From Pseudomonas putida (GTDB taxonomy: Bacteria > Pseudomonadota > Gammaproteobacteria > Pseudomonadales > Pseudomonadaceae): a DNA stretch of 64,000 nucleotides. Positions 47,115 through 57,013 of this stretch are shown here, piece after piece. The stretch is from positions 49,699 to 113,698 of the forward strand of contig NZ_MKZO01000017.1 of assembly GCF_001941965.1 (NCBI RefSeq), written 5' to 3'. The notes beneath the pieces are model-generated. The model searched no databases and was not told the DNA's origin. It saw only the letters and a list, made by a program, of their open reading frames with translations. Made by a program: the position numbers and the translations under genes. Numbering within the stretch: the stretch's first letter is position 1; each line of letters starts with the position of its first letter.

Positions 47115-48449
47115 TCAGTAGCGGTAGGTGAAATAGGCTTCTACAGCACTGAATCGCTGGTCATCACCAAACACCTGGCGCGCCGCTGACCTGGCACTGA
47201 CCCAGTTGTACGAAAGCGAGGTATACAGCCGCGGTGTCGGCGTCCAGTCCAGATAGATCACCGTCTCGTCGGCAAACCGCCGGCTGTCCACCGGCATGCC
47301 CTGGTAGTTCTTTTCATCGAGCCAGAACTGGTAGTGGATAGTGCCCAGGCTGAGGGTTTCACTGAGCCGGGTCTTGAGCGAGAACTGCTGGACATTCTCG
47401 TTGCTGTTGAACAGCAGGTAGTTGCCGGTGATATCCCCGACCAGCCAGGTACTCCAGTCGATAAAGCCCTTGCTCAGGGCATCCCAGTTCTTCTGGCGCT
47501 TGTCGCCAAGGTCGTCGTCGCCGGAGAAGTGCGCGTAGCGATAGCCCAGCACCGGGCTCAGCGGCAGATCCTCGAAGGCATAGTCGGCCTGGGCGTACCA
47601 GGCGTTGGCGTCGTAATCCACCCCATCGCCGCTGCCGCGCTGCACGGCATATTCGGCATTCAGGGTCAGGGCCGGCACACCCGGTACCTTGCCGTGCAGG
47701 GCCCGCAGGTTGTAGACCTGCATGCCGTCGCGCGCCGCTCGGGCCGTGCGGTTGCTGGCCAGGGCATCGACCTGCATGGCCATGGCGCCCAGGGTCACCT
47801 GGCCGTCGAGGTCGTAGTCGAGGTTGATGCCGTTGAGGCGGTAGTCGCCCAGGTGATTGTCGGTGCGCAGGCTGAAGCCCTGGACCTGCAACGGCCCGCC
47901 GTCCCAGGCGAGCAAGGCGGAATCGCGAAACGCCGTGCGCGGGCCCAGCCAATAGGCGCCATCGCCGAACATGTCGAGATTGCCATCCATCACGATAAAA
48001 CCGTTGCCCACCAGGTAGTTCTGGCGCCCGGCGGTGAACTTCAGGCTCCCCGCACGAAACCCGGCCCAGGCCTCCTCCACCGTGGCGCGGCCGTCGGCGC
48101 TGTTGCTGTAGCCGCCCGGATCGCCATCGCCGAAGGTAGTCGCCGCTACCATGGAACCGCCTGCAAGCAGGCTGAAATCCGGATTCAGTCGATAGTCCAG
48201 GGTGATCCCCGGCTTGAGGTAGAACTCCTGCCAGTCGGCGCTTTCACCCGTGTTGCGGCCGCTGCGCAGGTCCGTGCGCCCGGCACCGAAATTGACATTG
48301 CGCGCGCTGAGCGTGGCGCCGCCGGCACTGAGTGTCAGCTCGCCCTTGAGGTCCCCTTCTTCGAAAACGTAGCCGGCCAGCGCCACCTGACTGGCCGACG
48401 CCAGGCCGAACGCCAGCGCCACGCCGGCATAACGCGCAGTGCGATGCAT
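47115..48449 (-). CDS. Outer-membrane beta-barrel porin
   Basis: A 444-residue outer-membrane protein: signal peptide HRTARYAGVALAFGLASASQVALA, then alternating amphipathic strands throughout (FYLKPGITLDYRLNPDFSLLAGGS; SLKFTAGRQNYLVGNGFIVMDG; PRLYTSLSYNWVSARS) and a C-terminal aromatic residue in YFTYRY, the outer-membrane assembly signal. The ADEAWAGF/GRQNYLVGNG pattern resembles alginate-export/OprD-like substrate porins. The substrate may be that of the neighbouring serine hydrolase and binding protein. Confidence 0.82.
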   Translation of the reverse strand: MHRTARYAGVALAFGLASASQVALAGYVFEEGDLKGELTLSAGGATLSARNVNFGAGRTDLRSGRNTGESADWQEFYLKPGITLDYRLNPDFSLLAGGSMVAATTFGDGDPGGYSNSADGRATVEEAWAGFRAGSLKFTAGRQNYLVGNGFIVMDGNLDMFGDGAYWLGPRTAFRDSALLAWDGGPLQVQGFSLRTDNHLGDYRLNGINLDYDLDGQVTLGAMAMQVDALASNRTARAARDGMQVYNLRALHGKVPGVPALTLNAEYAVQRGSGDGVDYDANAWYAQADYAFEDLPLSPVLGYRYAHFSGDDDLGDKRQKNWDALSKGFIDWSTWLVGDITGNYLLFNSNENVQQFSLKTRLSETLSLGTIHYQFWLDEKNYQGMPVDSRRFADETVIYLDWTPTPRLYTSLSYNWVSARSAARQVFGDDQRFSAVEAYFTYRY

Positions 48450-48568
48450 ATGAAGCTCCTGTGCATTTGTTGTTGTATTACAGGGCAGTGGAAGCAGCGC
48501 AGAACGCCGCCAATCTCCGGCACGCCAGAGGCGGACGCCGGGTCAGCGGCATCCGCAGTTTCTAGTAA

Positions 48569-49774
48569 TCAGCCGCGCAGACCCGCCGCGATGGCCCGCA
48601 GCATGCGCACGCTGTCGGCATCCTGTTCGTCCACCGCTTCCGGCAGCGAGGACTGCTTGACCATCACCGTGCGCGACGGCACGTCGATGAACAGGTACTG
48701 GCCGTGGATTCCGCCGGCCATCAAGGCCTGGCTGTGGTCGTTGAACACGTACCACTGGCTGCGGTAGGAAGCGCCGGGGGTCCAGTGGGAGAAATCGGCG
48801 TTGTTGGCATAGATCGCCGGATCGGCGCCGCCGAGGATGCGGGCGATGGCGTCGGCGGCGATCAACTGTTCGCCATCCTGTTGCCCGCCATCCAGCAGCA
48901 ACTGGCCGAAGCGCGCCATGTCCCGGGCCGTCGCGCTGAAGCCGGCTCCGGCCACGCCACGACCCCAGGGATCGGCCATGAAATAACCATCGCGCTCGCA
49001 ACCGAGGGCGCTCCACACCTGCTCCAGCAACGTGCTGCAGGCTTCGCCGCCGGCGCGCTCCATCACCCAGGCCAGGGCTTCGGTGGTGGCGGTGACGTAA
49101 TGGAAGAAACCGCCATGCTCGCCGCGTTTGCGCAGGGACGGCAGGTACTGGTACAGCGACTCGAACTGCCGGTACGCCTCGGGCGCCGGCTGGAAACCGC
49201 AGGCGTAGCCGTATTGCGAACTCTCCGAGGCGGGATCGTCGTAGACCTCGCTGTAGGCGATGCCCACGGCCATATCGAACAGTTGCCGCACCGTGGCGTC
49301 GCCGAAGGCGCTGCCTTCGAGTTCGGGTACGTAGTGGCGGGCGAGGGCCTGCGGATCCAGCTTGCCGAGGGAGACCAGATGCTCGCCCAGGGTGCCGATC
49401 AGCGACTTGGTCACCGAGAACATGATGTGCCGGTCATGGGGCTGCTGGCCGTTGAAGTAGCGCTCGTACACCACCTTGCCCTCCTGCAGGACCAGGAAGG
49501 CATCGGTGTTGCTGGCCTCCAGGTGCCCGGCAACGCTCACCGAGGGGCCACCGACGCTGTCGAAACTCCACTGCTCCAGTGCCTGCGGGGCACTTTCGAA
49601 TTCACGTACCGCCCTGCCCCCGGCAGGTACATCGATGCTGGGCCGCAACCGCGCCAGGTTGCGAAAACTCCAGCGATTGAACGGCGGACGCATCCAGTTG
49701 GCCCAGGTGACGCGCTGGTCTTGCGGTGCGGGGAAGCCCTGCATCAGCGGGGCGGTGGGGACGATAAGGCTCAT
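48569..49774 (-). CDS. Serine hydrolase, class C beta-lactamase/6-aminohexanoate-dimer-hydrolase family
   Basis: A 401-residue serine hydrolase. The catalytic SxxK is SVTK in HIMFSVTKSLIGTLGEHLV near residue 120; the Tyr motif is GFFHYVTATTEALAWVMERAGG near 220; and GGIHGQYLFIDVPSRTVMVKQSS near 355 holds the third motif. The layout follows NylB-type 6-aminohexanoate-dimer hydrolases and EstB esterases. No clear signal peptide. First gene of a minus-strand run with porin, polyamine-type binding protein and DUF3237, divergent from a TetR gene. Confidence 0.88.
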   Translation of the reverse strand: MSLIVPTAPLMQGFPAPQDQRVTWANWMRPPFNRWSFRNLARLRPSIDVPAGGRAVREFESAPQALEQWSFDSVGGPSVSVAGHLEASNTDAFLVLQEGKVVYERYFNGQQPHDRHIMFSVTKSLIGTLGEHLVSLGKLDPQALARHYVPELEGSAFGDATVRQLFDMAVGIAYSEVYDDPASESSQYGYACGFQPAPEAYRQFESLYQYLPSLRKRGEHGGFFHYVTATTEALAWVMERAGGEACSTLLEQVWSALGCERDGYFMADPWGRGVAGAGFSATARDMARFGQLLLDGGQQDGEQLIAADAIARILGGADPAIYANNADFSHWTPGASYRSQWYVFNDHSQALMAGGIHGQYLFIDVPSRTVMVKQSSLPEAVDEQDADSVRMLRAIAAGLRG

Positions 49775-49850
49775 GGGTCGATCCTGAGAAATGACTCTGC
49801 GTCGGAGCAGATGCCATTAAAGAATTAACCCTGTAAAAACCTTTAGTCAA

Positions 49851-49862
49851 TAAAATATTTTA
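49851..49862. promoter_or_regulatory. AT-rich palindrome in the TetR/hydrolase intergenic region
   Basis: TAAAATATTTTA is a perfect 12-base palindrome, 57 bases before the TetR start and 77 before the hydrolase start. It is a possible TetR operator or simply an AT-rich promoter core. Confidence 0.35.
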
Positions 49863-49918
49863 CCGATACAAGCCTGAGAGGTATTCTCTGCCCACCGATG
49901 CAAAGCCAGGGAGCCAGC

Positions 49919-50533
49919 GTGAGCGGACTGCGGGAACTTCAGAAGGAAAAGCGCCGACAGGCGATCGCCGACGCGGCCATCGCCCTGTTCCAGAGCCAGG
50001 GCTTCGAGGCCACCACGGTGGAGCAGATCGCCCGGGAGGCCGGGGTGTCGGCGCCGACGGTATTCAAGTACTTCAACAGCAAGCAGGAAATCCTCCTGGA
50101 GATGATCCGCGAGGCGGACAGCCACGCGCTGCTGGACTTGCGGGAGCAGATCGGCCGTTTCGAGGACCCGGTGGATGCACTGTGTCATCTGGAGTCGCTG
50201 CTGATCGGCTACTCGCTGGAGGTGCTGCCGGCGCCGCTGTGGCGCGAGCTGCTGCCGCTGATCCTGAGCAACGAGCGCGAGGGACTGCCGCAGGCGTACC
50301 GGGAGATGAATGCGGCGTTGCAGGGGCAGATCGCCCAGGTGCTGGTGGACCTGCGGGACCAGGGCAAGCTGCGCGCGGACCTGGACGTGGAGCTGACGGC
50401 GTTTCTGCTCAATGACTACTCGCACCTGCAATTGCTGCGGCTGGTGAGTTCGGCGGAACCGGATCGGGAGGCGCATGCGCGGCAGGTGCGGTTGACAACC
50501 CGCCTGGTATTCGAGGGGATGCGGCCGGTCTGA
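49919..50533 (+). CDS. TetR-family regulator
   Basis: A 204-residue TetR repressor: N-terminal helix-turn-helix RRQAIADAAIALFQSQGFEATTVEQIAREAGVSAPTVFKYFNSKQEIL (about 12-59) and a variable helical ligand domain. GTG 49919 is preferred to the in-frame ATG 49898 because AGGGA lies six bases before it, while the ATG has no usable ribosome site. It is divergent from the serine hydrolase run and probably its repressor. Confidence 0.88.
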   Translation: MSGLRELQKEKRRQAIADAAIALFQSQGFEATTVEQIAREAGVSAPTVFKYFNSKQEILLEMIREADSHALLDLREQIGRFEDPVDALCHLESLLIGYSLEVLPAPLWRELLPLILSNEREGLPQAYREMNAALQGQIAQVLVDLRDQGKLRADLDVELTAFLLNDYSHLQLLRLVSSAEPDREAHARQVRLTTRLVFEGMRPV

Positions 50534-50618
50534 TGGACGACCAGCCGACAACAGGCCCGCATCAACTGCCATCGCGTAAATCGTCGAGCGGTTCAAGGCT
50601 CCAGTAGCCGACACATAA

Positions 50619-50648
50619 CCCTGTGGGAGCAAGCCAGCTTCCACAGGT
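50619..50648. repeat. Degenerate REP hairpin
   Basis: CCCTGTGGGAGCAAGCCAGC followed by TTCCACAGG: REP arms joined with the middle deleted, leaving a short hairpin at the convergent end of TetR and gudD. Confidence 0.7.
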
Positions 50649-50671
50649 CGGTATCGAACGCTCGACAGTGC

Positions 50672-52021
50672 TCAGCGCACCAGGCACGGCCGCTTGTTAT
50701 CGAAGGTCCATCCCTGCACCAGGTACTGCATCGCCACCGCATCATCCCGGGCACCCAGGCCCATGTTGCGGTAGGTCTCATGGGCCTGCATCAGCGCATC
50801 CCAATCCAGCTCGATCCCCAGCCCAGGCTTGGCCGGCACCTGCACCAGCCCGCCTTCGATCTTCAACGGCTCGCGGGTCAGGCGCTGGCCGTCCTGCCAG
50901 ATCCAGTGGGTGTCGATGGCCGTGACATTGCCCGGCGCCGCCGCCGCGACATGGGTGAACATCGCCAGGGAAATATCGAAGTGGTTGTTGGAGTGCGAGC
51001 CCCAGGTCAGCCCCCAGTCATTGCACATCTGCGCCACCCGTACCGAACCCTGCATGGTCCAGAAATGCGGGTCCGCCAGCGGGATATCCACCGACTGCAA
51101 CTGGATCGCATGGCCCATCTGCCGCCAGTCGGTGGCGATCATGTTGGTCGCGGTGCGCAGGCCGGTGGCACGGCGGAACTCGGCCATCACTTCACGGCCG
51201 CTGTAGCCGTTCTCGGCACCGCACGGGTCTTCGGCATAGGCCAGCACTTGATGCTGGTCCCGGCACAGGGCGATGGCTTCCTTGAGTGACCAGGCACCAT
51301 TCGGGTCAAGGGTGATACGCGCCTCGGGGAAACGCTCGGCCAGGGCCGTGACCGCTTCGATCTCCTCTGCGCCACGCAGCACGCCGCCCTTGAGCTTGAA
51401 GTCCTTGAAGCCATAGCGCTCGTAGGCGGCCTCGGCCAGGCGCACCACACGCTCCGGGGTCAGGGCTTCTTCATTGCGCACGCGGAACCAGGCGTTGTCG
51501 GCATCGGCTTCGCTGCGGTACGGCAGGTCGGTGCGCTGGCGGTCACCGACGTAGAACAGGTAGCCAAGCATCTCCACGGCATCGCGTTGCTGCCCTTCCC
51601 CCAGCAGCGCCGCGACCGGCACTTCAAGATGCTGGCCAAGCAGGTCGAGCAGCGCGGACTCCAGCGCGGTGACGGCGTGCACGGTAATGCGCAGGTCGAA
51701 GGTCTGCAGGCCCCGGCCACCAGAATCGCGATCGGCAAAGGCGTGGCGCACCTTGTTCAGCAGGCCCTGGTAGTTGCCGATGGACTGGCCGATGAGTAGC
51801 TCGCGGGCATCCTCGAGGGTCTTGCGGATGGATTCGCCACCCGGCACCTCGCCGACGCCGGTGCGCCCGGCGTTGTCCTTGAGGATCAGCACGTTGCGGG
51901 TGAAGTACGGGCCATGGGCGCCGCTGAGGTTGAGCAGCATGCTGTCGTGGCCGGCCACCGGCACCACCTGCAGTTCGGTGATCAGCGGTGTGCCCTGGGC
52001 AGCCTGGGTCATTGCGTTCAT
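50672..52021 (-). CDS. gudD: Glucarate dehydratase
   Basis: A 449-residue enolase-superfamily enzyme that dehydrates D-glucarate to 5-keto-4-deoxyglucarate. Catalytic motifs are the KxK of [15 protein letters not shown] near residue 210, metal ligands in [11 protein letters not shown] (near 240) and [14 protein letters not shown] (near 265), NMIATDW near 295, and the catalytic His in [16 protein letters not shown] near 345. The start at 52021 is chosen for AAGGA seven bases upstream. It is 34 bases downstream of gudP in the same transcript. Confidence 0.94.
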   Translation of the reverse strand: MNAMTQAAQGTPLITELQVVPVAGHDSMLLNLSGAHGPYFTRNVLILKDNAGRTGVGEVPGGESIRKTLEDARELLIGQSIGNYQGLLNKVRHAFADRDSGGRGLQTFDLRITVHAVTALESALLDLLGQHLEVPVAALLGEGQQRDAVEMLGYLFYVGDRQRTDLPYRSEADADNAWFRVRNEEALTPERVVRLAEAAYERYGFKDFKLKGGVLRGAEEIEAVTALAERFPEARITLDPNGAWSLKEAIALCRDQHQVLAYAEDPCGAENGYSGREVMAEFRRATGLRTATNMIATDWRQMGHAIQLQSVDIPLADPHFWTMQGSVRVAQMCNDWGLTWGSHSNNHFDISLAMFTHVAAAAPGNVTAIDTHWIWQDGQRLTREPLKIEGGLVQVPAKPGLGIELDWDALMQAHETYRNMGLGARDDAVAMQYLVQGWTFDNKRPCLVR

Positions 52022-52055
52022 TGGCATTTCCTTGTGGTCTTGTTGTAGGCGGAGT

Positions 52056-53423
52056 TCAACGGGAGGTCGCGACGGCGTCAGGCGCCGGGGTGGATTCGGG
52101 CAGGCCATGCAGTTCGATACGCTTGATATCACCGACCACGAACAGGTAGCTGATGGCAGCGATCAGGGCGTTGATGCCAATGAACACCAGGGCCATCTTG
52201 AAAGAGCCGGTGGCGGCGATGATGTAGCCGATGACGATGGGCGTGGAGATGGAGGACAGGTTGCCGATGGTGTTGAACAGCCCGCCCGCCAGCCCGGCGA
52301 TCTGCTTGGGCGAGGTGTCCGACACCACCGCCCAGCCCAGGGCGCCGACGCCCTTGCCGAAGAACGCCAGGGCCATGAAGGCCACCACGATCCAGTCGGC
52401 TTCGACGTAGTTGCACACGATCATCGACATGGACAGGACCATGCCCAGCACGATCGGCGTCTTGCGCGCCACGCTCAGAGAGTTGCCGCGGCGCAGCAGC
52501 CAGTCGGAGAACACCCCGCCGAGAATGCCGCCGAGGAAACCGCAGATCGCCGGCAACGAAGCGATGATCCCGGCCTTGAGGATGGTCATGCCGCGTTCCT
52601 GCACCAGGTACACCGGGAACCAGGTGAGGAAAAAATACGTCAGCGAGTTGATGCAGAACTGCCCCAGGTAGACCCCGGCCATCATGCGGTTACTGAGCAG
52701 TTGGCGGATATACGCCCATTTCGGGCCTGCGCGGCGCGCCTGTTTCTGCTCATCGAGATCGACCAGCCCACCGTTGTCGGCGATGTACTGCACCTCGGCG
52801 GCGTTGGCCAGCGGGTGCTTGCGCGGGCTGTGGATGACCTTGAGCCAGACCAGCGAGAACAGCATGCCAAGCACGCCCATCATGATGAACACATGCTCCC
52901 AGCCGAAGCGATAGACGATCCAGCCCATCAGCGGCGCGAACAGCGCGGTGGCGAAGTACTGCGCGGAGTTGAACACCGCCGAGGCCGTGCCGCGTTCCTT
53001 GGTCGGGAACCAGGAGGCGACGATTCGCGAATTGCCGGGGAACGACGGCGCTTCCGCCAGCCCCACCGACAGGCGCAGCAGCACCAGCAGGACCACCGCC
53101 GTGCTGGCGCCGAACTCGCCGACGTAGCCCTGCAGGAAGGTGAAGAACGACCAGGTGAAGATGCTCGCCGCGTAGACCCGCTTCGAGCCGAAGCGGTCGA
53201 GCAGCCAGCCGCCGGGGATCTGCCCGAGCACGTAGGCCCAGCCGAAGGCGGAGAAGATGTAGCCGAGGGTGATGGCGTCGACGCCGAGCTCTTTCTGGAT
53301 GCTCGAGCCGGCAATGGAAATGGTCGCGCGGTCGGCGAAGTTGATCGTCGTGACCAGGAACAGCATCAGCAGAATCAGGTAGCGGACGCGGGTCGGCTTG
53401 GCAGCCGGTTGGGCCTGTTGCAT
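52056..53423 (-). CDS. gudP: D-glucarate/galactarate permease (MFS, ACS family)
   Basis: A 455-residue MFS anion:cation symporter with about 12 segments. [27 protein letters not shown] begins the protein, [32 protein letters not shown] covers the loop 2-3 motif, and [28 protein letters not shown] is typical of GudP/GarP. ATG 53423 with GGAG eight bases upstream is preferred to GTG 53438. It precedes gudD and follows tandem operator sites for the LacI-type regulator. Confidence 0.93.
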   Translation of the reverse strand: MQQAQPAAKPTRVRYLILLMLFLVTTINFADRATISIAGSSIQKELGVDAITLGYIFSAFGWAYVLGQIPGGWLLDRFGSKRVYAASIFTWSFFTFLQGYVGEFGASTAVVLLVLLRLSVGLAEAPSFPGNSRIVASWFPTKERGTASAVFNSAQYFATALFAPLMGWIVYRFGWEHVFIMMGVLGMLFSLVWLKVIHSPRKHPLANAAEVQYIADNGGLVDLDEQKQARRAGPKWAYIRQLLSNRMMAGVYLGQFCINSLTYFFLTWFPVYLVQERGMTILKAGIIASLPAICGFLGGILGGVFSDWLLRRGNSLSVARKTPIVLGMVLSMSMIVCNYVEADWIVVAFMALAFFGKGVGALGWAVVSDTSPKQIAGLAGGLFNTIGNLSSISTPIVIGYIIAATGSFKMALVFIGINALIAAISYLFVVGDIKRIELHGLPESTPAPDAVATSR

Positions 53424-53497
53424 GGGTAACGCTCCCACGGATTTATTGTTGTGCGGGTAGTCGGGTTGCTCGCCGTGGACGTATGTCGTCGTACAAC

Positions 53498-53529
53498 GAT
53501 AACGTTATCATGATATGGATAACGTTATC
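53498..53529. promoter_or_regulatory. Tandem LacI-type operators upstream of gudPD
   Basis: Two identical perfect palindromes GATAACGTTATC at 53498-53509 and 53518-53529, with centres exactly 20 bases (about two helical turns) apart. They lie between the LacI-family gene and gudP, 75-106 bases before the gudP start. The even CG centre is typical of LacI/GntR-type sites. Binding by the adjacent regulator is inferred. Confidence 0.8.
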
Positions 53530-53571
53530 ATTCAAGCACCAGGAAAGGCTTTTTGTCGGACAAGCGGATTT

Positions 53572-54603
53572 TCAGGTGCTGGCGCGTTCGATCAGGCGGA
53601 ATCCGGTATCGTGCCGTTCCACTGCCTTGCCGCCGGCCAGGCGACGCAGCAGGGCCTCGGCCACGGTGCGGCCCATGGCGGCGGAATTGACGCTGATGGT
53701 GGACAGCGCCGGATGGGCGTGCTGGCTGTCGACGGTGTCGCCGAAGCCGAGCACGGCGATGTCTTCGGGGACGCGCAGGCCTTGTGCGGCGGCCTCTGCG
53801 AGGACACCGAGGGCCACGCTGTCGGAGCTGCAGAAGACCAGTTGCGGGCGTGGATCACGTTGCAGCAGGCCGCGCAGCCCTTCCCTGCCGACCGACCAGG
53901 TGGACGGTAGGGGCAGCACTTCGACCGGTACATCGTCGATACCGAGTTCGGTCAGGCGCCGGGTCATGCCGTCGCAGCGGCGGATGCCGCGAGGGTCGTC
54001 GACGGTGATCACGGCGAAGCGCTGGTAGCCTTTGGCATGGAAATGCTCGGCAACCAGTTGTCCTACCTCTTCATGAGAGAAACCGACCTGCATGTCCAGG
54101 GCGTGCTCGCTCAGGTCCCAGGCCTCGACCACCGGAATGCCCGCCGAAGCCAGGCGCGCGCGGCTGCCGTCGGTGTGCAGGGTGCCGGTCAGCACGATGG
54201 CGTCCGGGCGACGCCCCAGGATCGCCTCCAGCAGCGCCTCTTCCTTCTCCGGCGAATAGCCGGTCGGGCCGAGCAGCGAGTGATAACCCGCCTCGGTCAG
54301 GCGCTCCATGACCGACTGGACCAGGGTGGCGAAGATCGAATTGGCCAGGGTTGGCAGGAGGATCGCCACCAGGCGGCTCTTGCTGGAGGCCAGACTGCCG
54401 GCCAGCAGATTCGGCACGTAGCCCATCTCGCGGACCACTTCCAGCACCCGTTCGCGAGTGGCTTCGCTGACCCGCTCCGGACGGTGCAGGGCTCGCGAAA
54501 CCGTGATCGGCGAAACGCCTGCCACCCGGGCTACGTCGATGACGGTGACCGGGATCTCGCCTTGTTCGGCGAGGGCCAGTTCTCTTCTGGATTTTCGTGC
54601 CAC
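53572..54603 (-). CDS. LacI-family regulator of glucarate use
   Basis: A 343-residue LacI/GntR-type repressor: HTH at about 20-65 (VTVIDVARVAGVSPITVSRALHRPERVSEATRERVLEV, with hinge NLLAGSLASSKS) and a periplasmic-binding-like effector domain (LVAILLPTLANSIFATLVQSVMERL to AVLGFGDTVDSQHAHPALSTI). GTG 54603 is chosen because GGAAG lies six bases upstream and the longer frame runs into a REPIN. It precedes the tandem operators and gudPD on the same strand; a sugar acid is the likely inducer. Confidence 0.88.
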   Translation of the reverse strand: MARKSRRELALAEQGEIPVTVIDVARVAGVSPITVSRALHRPERVSEATRERVLEVVREMGYVPNLLAGSLASSKSRLVAILLPTLANSIFATLVQSVMERLTEAGYHSLLGPTGYSPEKEEALLEAILGRRPDAIVLTGTLHTDGSRARLASAGIPVVEAWDLSEHALDMQVGFSHEEVGQLVAEHFHAKGYQRFAVITVDDPRGIRRCDGMTRRLTELGIDDVPVEVLPLPSTWSVGREGLRGLLQRDPRPQLVFCSSDSVALGVLAEAAAQGLRVPEDIAVLGFGDTVDSQHAHPALSTISVNSAAMGRTVAEALLRRLAGGKAVERHDTGFRLIERAST

Positions 54604-54689
54604 GGGGGTCTTCCGGCGCTGGTGATTGCTGGGGGGCGAGCTTAGCAAAAACGACGGGGAGGCTGGCAGGGGCAAAGAGGTTGTCTGGT

Positions 54690-54780
54690 CCGGCCTCATC
54701 GCTGGCAAGCCAGCTCCCACAGGGTCCGCGTGCGCCGCCGAACCTGTGGGAGCTGGCTTGCCAGCGATGAGGCCGGCAGG
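54690..54780. repeat. REPIN
   Basis: Inverted REP arms (GGCCTCATCGCTGGCAAGCC...; GTGGGAGCTGGCTTGCCAGC...) upstream of the LacI-type gene and downstream of the flavoprotein gene. Confidence 0.9.
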
Positions 54781-54788
54781 GCCAACAA

Positions 54789-55574
54789 TCAGCCTTGGGA
54801 TTGCAGGTGAATCCCAAGCCCCTCCTCCCCCGGCGCCAGCTCGGGCCTGAGGGTCAACTCGGGAATCAGATAATCCCCGCCATTCTGCCGGCGGAACGCA
54901 ATCGGCGCATCACTCCACAACCCGTCCAGCCGTTGCTCAAGTTCCCCGCAAGCCGCCGCAAACCCAGCCTCATCGACCCGACTGGTGCGATGCAGCACAT
55001 ACGGCGGCAGCACCTCGAACCCCGGATAGAACAGGATCCCGTGCTGGATCGGAAACAGAATCGCCTCCATCGGCCCATTGATCCCCCGCGGCGCATAATG
55101 AGATTCCCAGCCCCCGGTACTGACCATCAACATCGCCCGCTTGCCGCTCATGCTGCCCTCGCCATAGCGGTCGCCCCAATGCGTATCGGAATGCTCGCCC
55201 ACCCCGTAGGCAAACCCATAGGCATAGACCCGATCGACCCAGCCCTTGAGGATCGCCGGCAAACCGAACCACCACAGCGGGAACTGCAGGATCACCGCAT
55301 CGGCCCAGCGCAGCTTGTCCTGCTCCAGGGCGATATCGGCGCTCTGGGTACCGGCGGCGTAGGCCTGGCGGGAATCCTCCGAAGCCCGGAAACGCACGCC
55401 CGGCTGACCTTCGGTATTGTCGTCGGCATCGATCTGCGCCTTGAAATTCATCGCGTAAAGGTCCGAAACCTGCACGCTATGGCCCTGGCGCTGCAAGTGC
55501 GCGACCGCATGGTCCTTGAGCGCGCCGTTAAGTGAGCATGGTTCGGGGTGGGCATAGACAATCAGTACATTCAT
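54789..55574 (-). CDS. NAD(P)H-dependent quinone-reductase-like flavoprotein
   Basis: A 261-residue flavodoxin-fold oxidoreductase: N-terminal MNVLIVYAHPEPCSLNGALKD phosphate-binding loop, and the flavin/active-site stretch VILQFPLWWFGLPAILKGWVDRVYAYGFAYG near 90-120, as in NQO1/MdaB/KefF. It would reduce quinones or xenobiotics with FAD or FMN. ATG 55574 is preceded by GGAG and starts the conserved strand; the frame continues upstream through antisense lysR. Divergent from a LysR gene 85 bases away, its likely regulator. Confidence 0.9.
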   Translation of the reverse strand: MNVLIVYAHPEPCSLNGALKDHAVAHLQRQGHSVQVSDLYAMNFKAQIDADDNTEGQPGVRFRASEDSRQAYAAGTQSADIALEQDKLRWADAVILQFPLWWFGLPAILKGWVDRVYAYGFAYGVGEHSDTHWGDRYGEGSMSGKRAMLMVSTGGWESHYAPRGINGPMEAILFPIQHGILFYPGFEVLPPYVLHRTSRVDEAGFAAACGELEQRLDGLWSDAPIAFRRQNGGDYLIPELTLRPELAPGEEGLGIHLQSQG

Positions 55575-55659
55575 GGTAAGGCTCCACAAGGTGATGGAGC
55601 GCATCATGGCGAGCGACACGGTATAGTTGAAATGAATATCCAATATGCCAGGTATTGCC

Positions 55660-56562
55660 ATGCATGATGCCTTGCGGCGCCTCGACCTCAACCTGCTGGT
55701 AACCCTCGACGCCCTGCTCACCGAGCTCAATGTGACCCGCGCCGCGGAGCGCCTGCATCTGGCGCAACCAACGGTGAGCGTGCAACTGGGCCGGCTGCGC
55801 GACCTGCTCGACGATCCGCTGCTGCTCCCTGGCCCGCGCGGCATGCGCCCCACGGCGCGGGCCGAAGCGCTACGTGCGCCGTTGCGCCAGGCACTGGAGG
55901 CATTACACCTGGCGGTCGCCCCGGCGCAGCCCTTCGATCCCGCCACTGCCACGCACACCTGGCGGGTGGCAGCCACCGACTATGGCGCCTCGACCATCCT
56001 CCTTCCCGCCCTCGCCGGCATTCGTGCCGCCGCACCGGCGACCCGCATCGCCGTGCTCGATCTGCAGCCGTCCGCCATGGTGCGCCTGGCCGAGAACGGC
56101 GAGATCGACATGGCCTTCCATATCGCCGAAGCGGCACCGGCCGAGCTGCGCCAGCGTTCGCTGTTCGTCGAGCGTTATGTGCTGGTGGGCCGGGTCGATC
56201 ATCCGAAACTCAAGCGCAAGCCGACGCTGAAGCAGTTCTGTGCCTTGGAGCAGGTGATCGTCTCGCCGGATGGCGGCGGCTTCCACGGGCCGACCGATGC
56301 AGCGCTGGCGGAGCAGGGTTTGAGTCGGAAGGTGGTGCTGTCGGTACCGCATTTCATGTTGCTGGCGGCGGTGCTGGCCGGGTCGGACCTGGTGGCGATG
56401 GTGCCGCAGCGGCTGGTGCTGGCGGACCCGCGCTTGAAGGTGATGGAGGCACCGCTGGCGGTGCGCGGCTTCGAGATGCTGATGCTGTGGCCGGAGCGGG
56501 TGCATCGGGATCCGGGACATCGGTGGTTGCGGCAGATGATCGTTAACAGCTTGGGAAGCTGA
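55660..56562 (+). CDS. LysR-family regulator, NodD/NahR-like
   Basis: A 300-residue LysR regulator beginning HDALRRLDLNLLVTLDALLTELNVTRAAERLHLAQPTVSVQLGRLRDLL (2-51). The RxLDLNLL start is typical of the NodD/NahR branch that senses aromatic signals. The effector domain spans about 90-295. Divergent from the quinone-reductase-like gene, which it probably activates in response to an aromatic or quinone compound. Confidence 0.9.
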   Translation: MHDALRRLDLNLLVTLDALLTELNVTRAAERLHLAQPTVSVQLGRLRDLLDDPLLLPGPRGMRPTARAEALRAPLRQALEALHLAVAPAQPFDPATATHTWRVAATDYGASTILLPALAGIRAAAPATRIAVLDLQPSAMVRLAENGEIDMAFHIAEAAPAELRQRSLFVERYVLVGRVDHPKLKRKPTLKQFCALEQVIVSPDGGGFHGPTDAALAEQGLSRKVVLSVPHFMLLAAVLAGSDLVAMVPQRLVLADPRLKVMEAPLAVRGFEMLMLWPERVHRDPGHRWLRQMIVNSLGS

Positions 56563-56648
56563 TGCCGACTGTGTCTGCGTCGAGCTTGATTTCCGCTGGC
56601 GATCCAATAGGGTGGAGGCCTTTGAAACTGCCAAGGACGCATCCTTTC

Positions 56649-56999
56649 ATGGACCTCCACACCCGCCTGCACAACCGCCGCTTCACCGTCGCCGCCAATG
56701 CCAGCGGGCTCTCCGGCAGCGGCACAGTGTTCCACTACCTGCTCGACGGCGACGGTATTTCCAGCACCTACCAGGGTGGCCGGATTCGCGTCGGCAACCA
56801 GGTCGGCCGGGTGACCGGGCCGGACAGTATCGAGTTGCTGTTCCAGTGCCTGACCAATGACGGCGAGATGCTTGCCGGGTGGTCGCGGGGGACGGTGGGC
56901 GTGGATGAAGCCGGGCGGACGACCCTGGCCTTTGTCTGGGGCTGGCTGTCGGGGGCCAGTGGGGGTGGTGAGTCGAGCTATGTGGAACTGGTTGAATAA
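56649..56999 (+). CDS. Small hypothetical protein, often mislabelled N-acetylglutamate synthase
   Basis: A 116-residue soluble protein with no signal peptide. The pattern FTVAANASGLSGSGTVFHYLLDGDGISSTYQGGRIRVGNQVG and WGWLSGASGGGESSYVELVE matches a widespread family of about 110-residue beta-rich proteins whose members are sometimes annotated, without good reason, as N-acetylglutamate synthase. ATG 56649 starts the conserved part. Function unknown. Confidence 0.7.
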   Translation: MDLHTRLHNRRFTVAANASGLSGSGTVFHYLLDGDGISSTYQGGRIRVGNQVGRVTGPDSIELLFQCLTNDGEMLAGWSRGTVGVDEAGRTTLAFVWGWLSGASGGGESSYVELVE

Positions 57000-57013
57000 T
57001 GAGTTGCTGCTTA

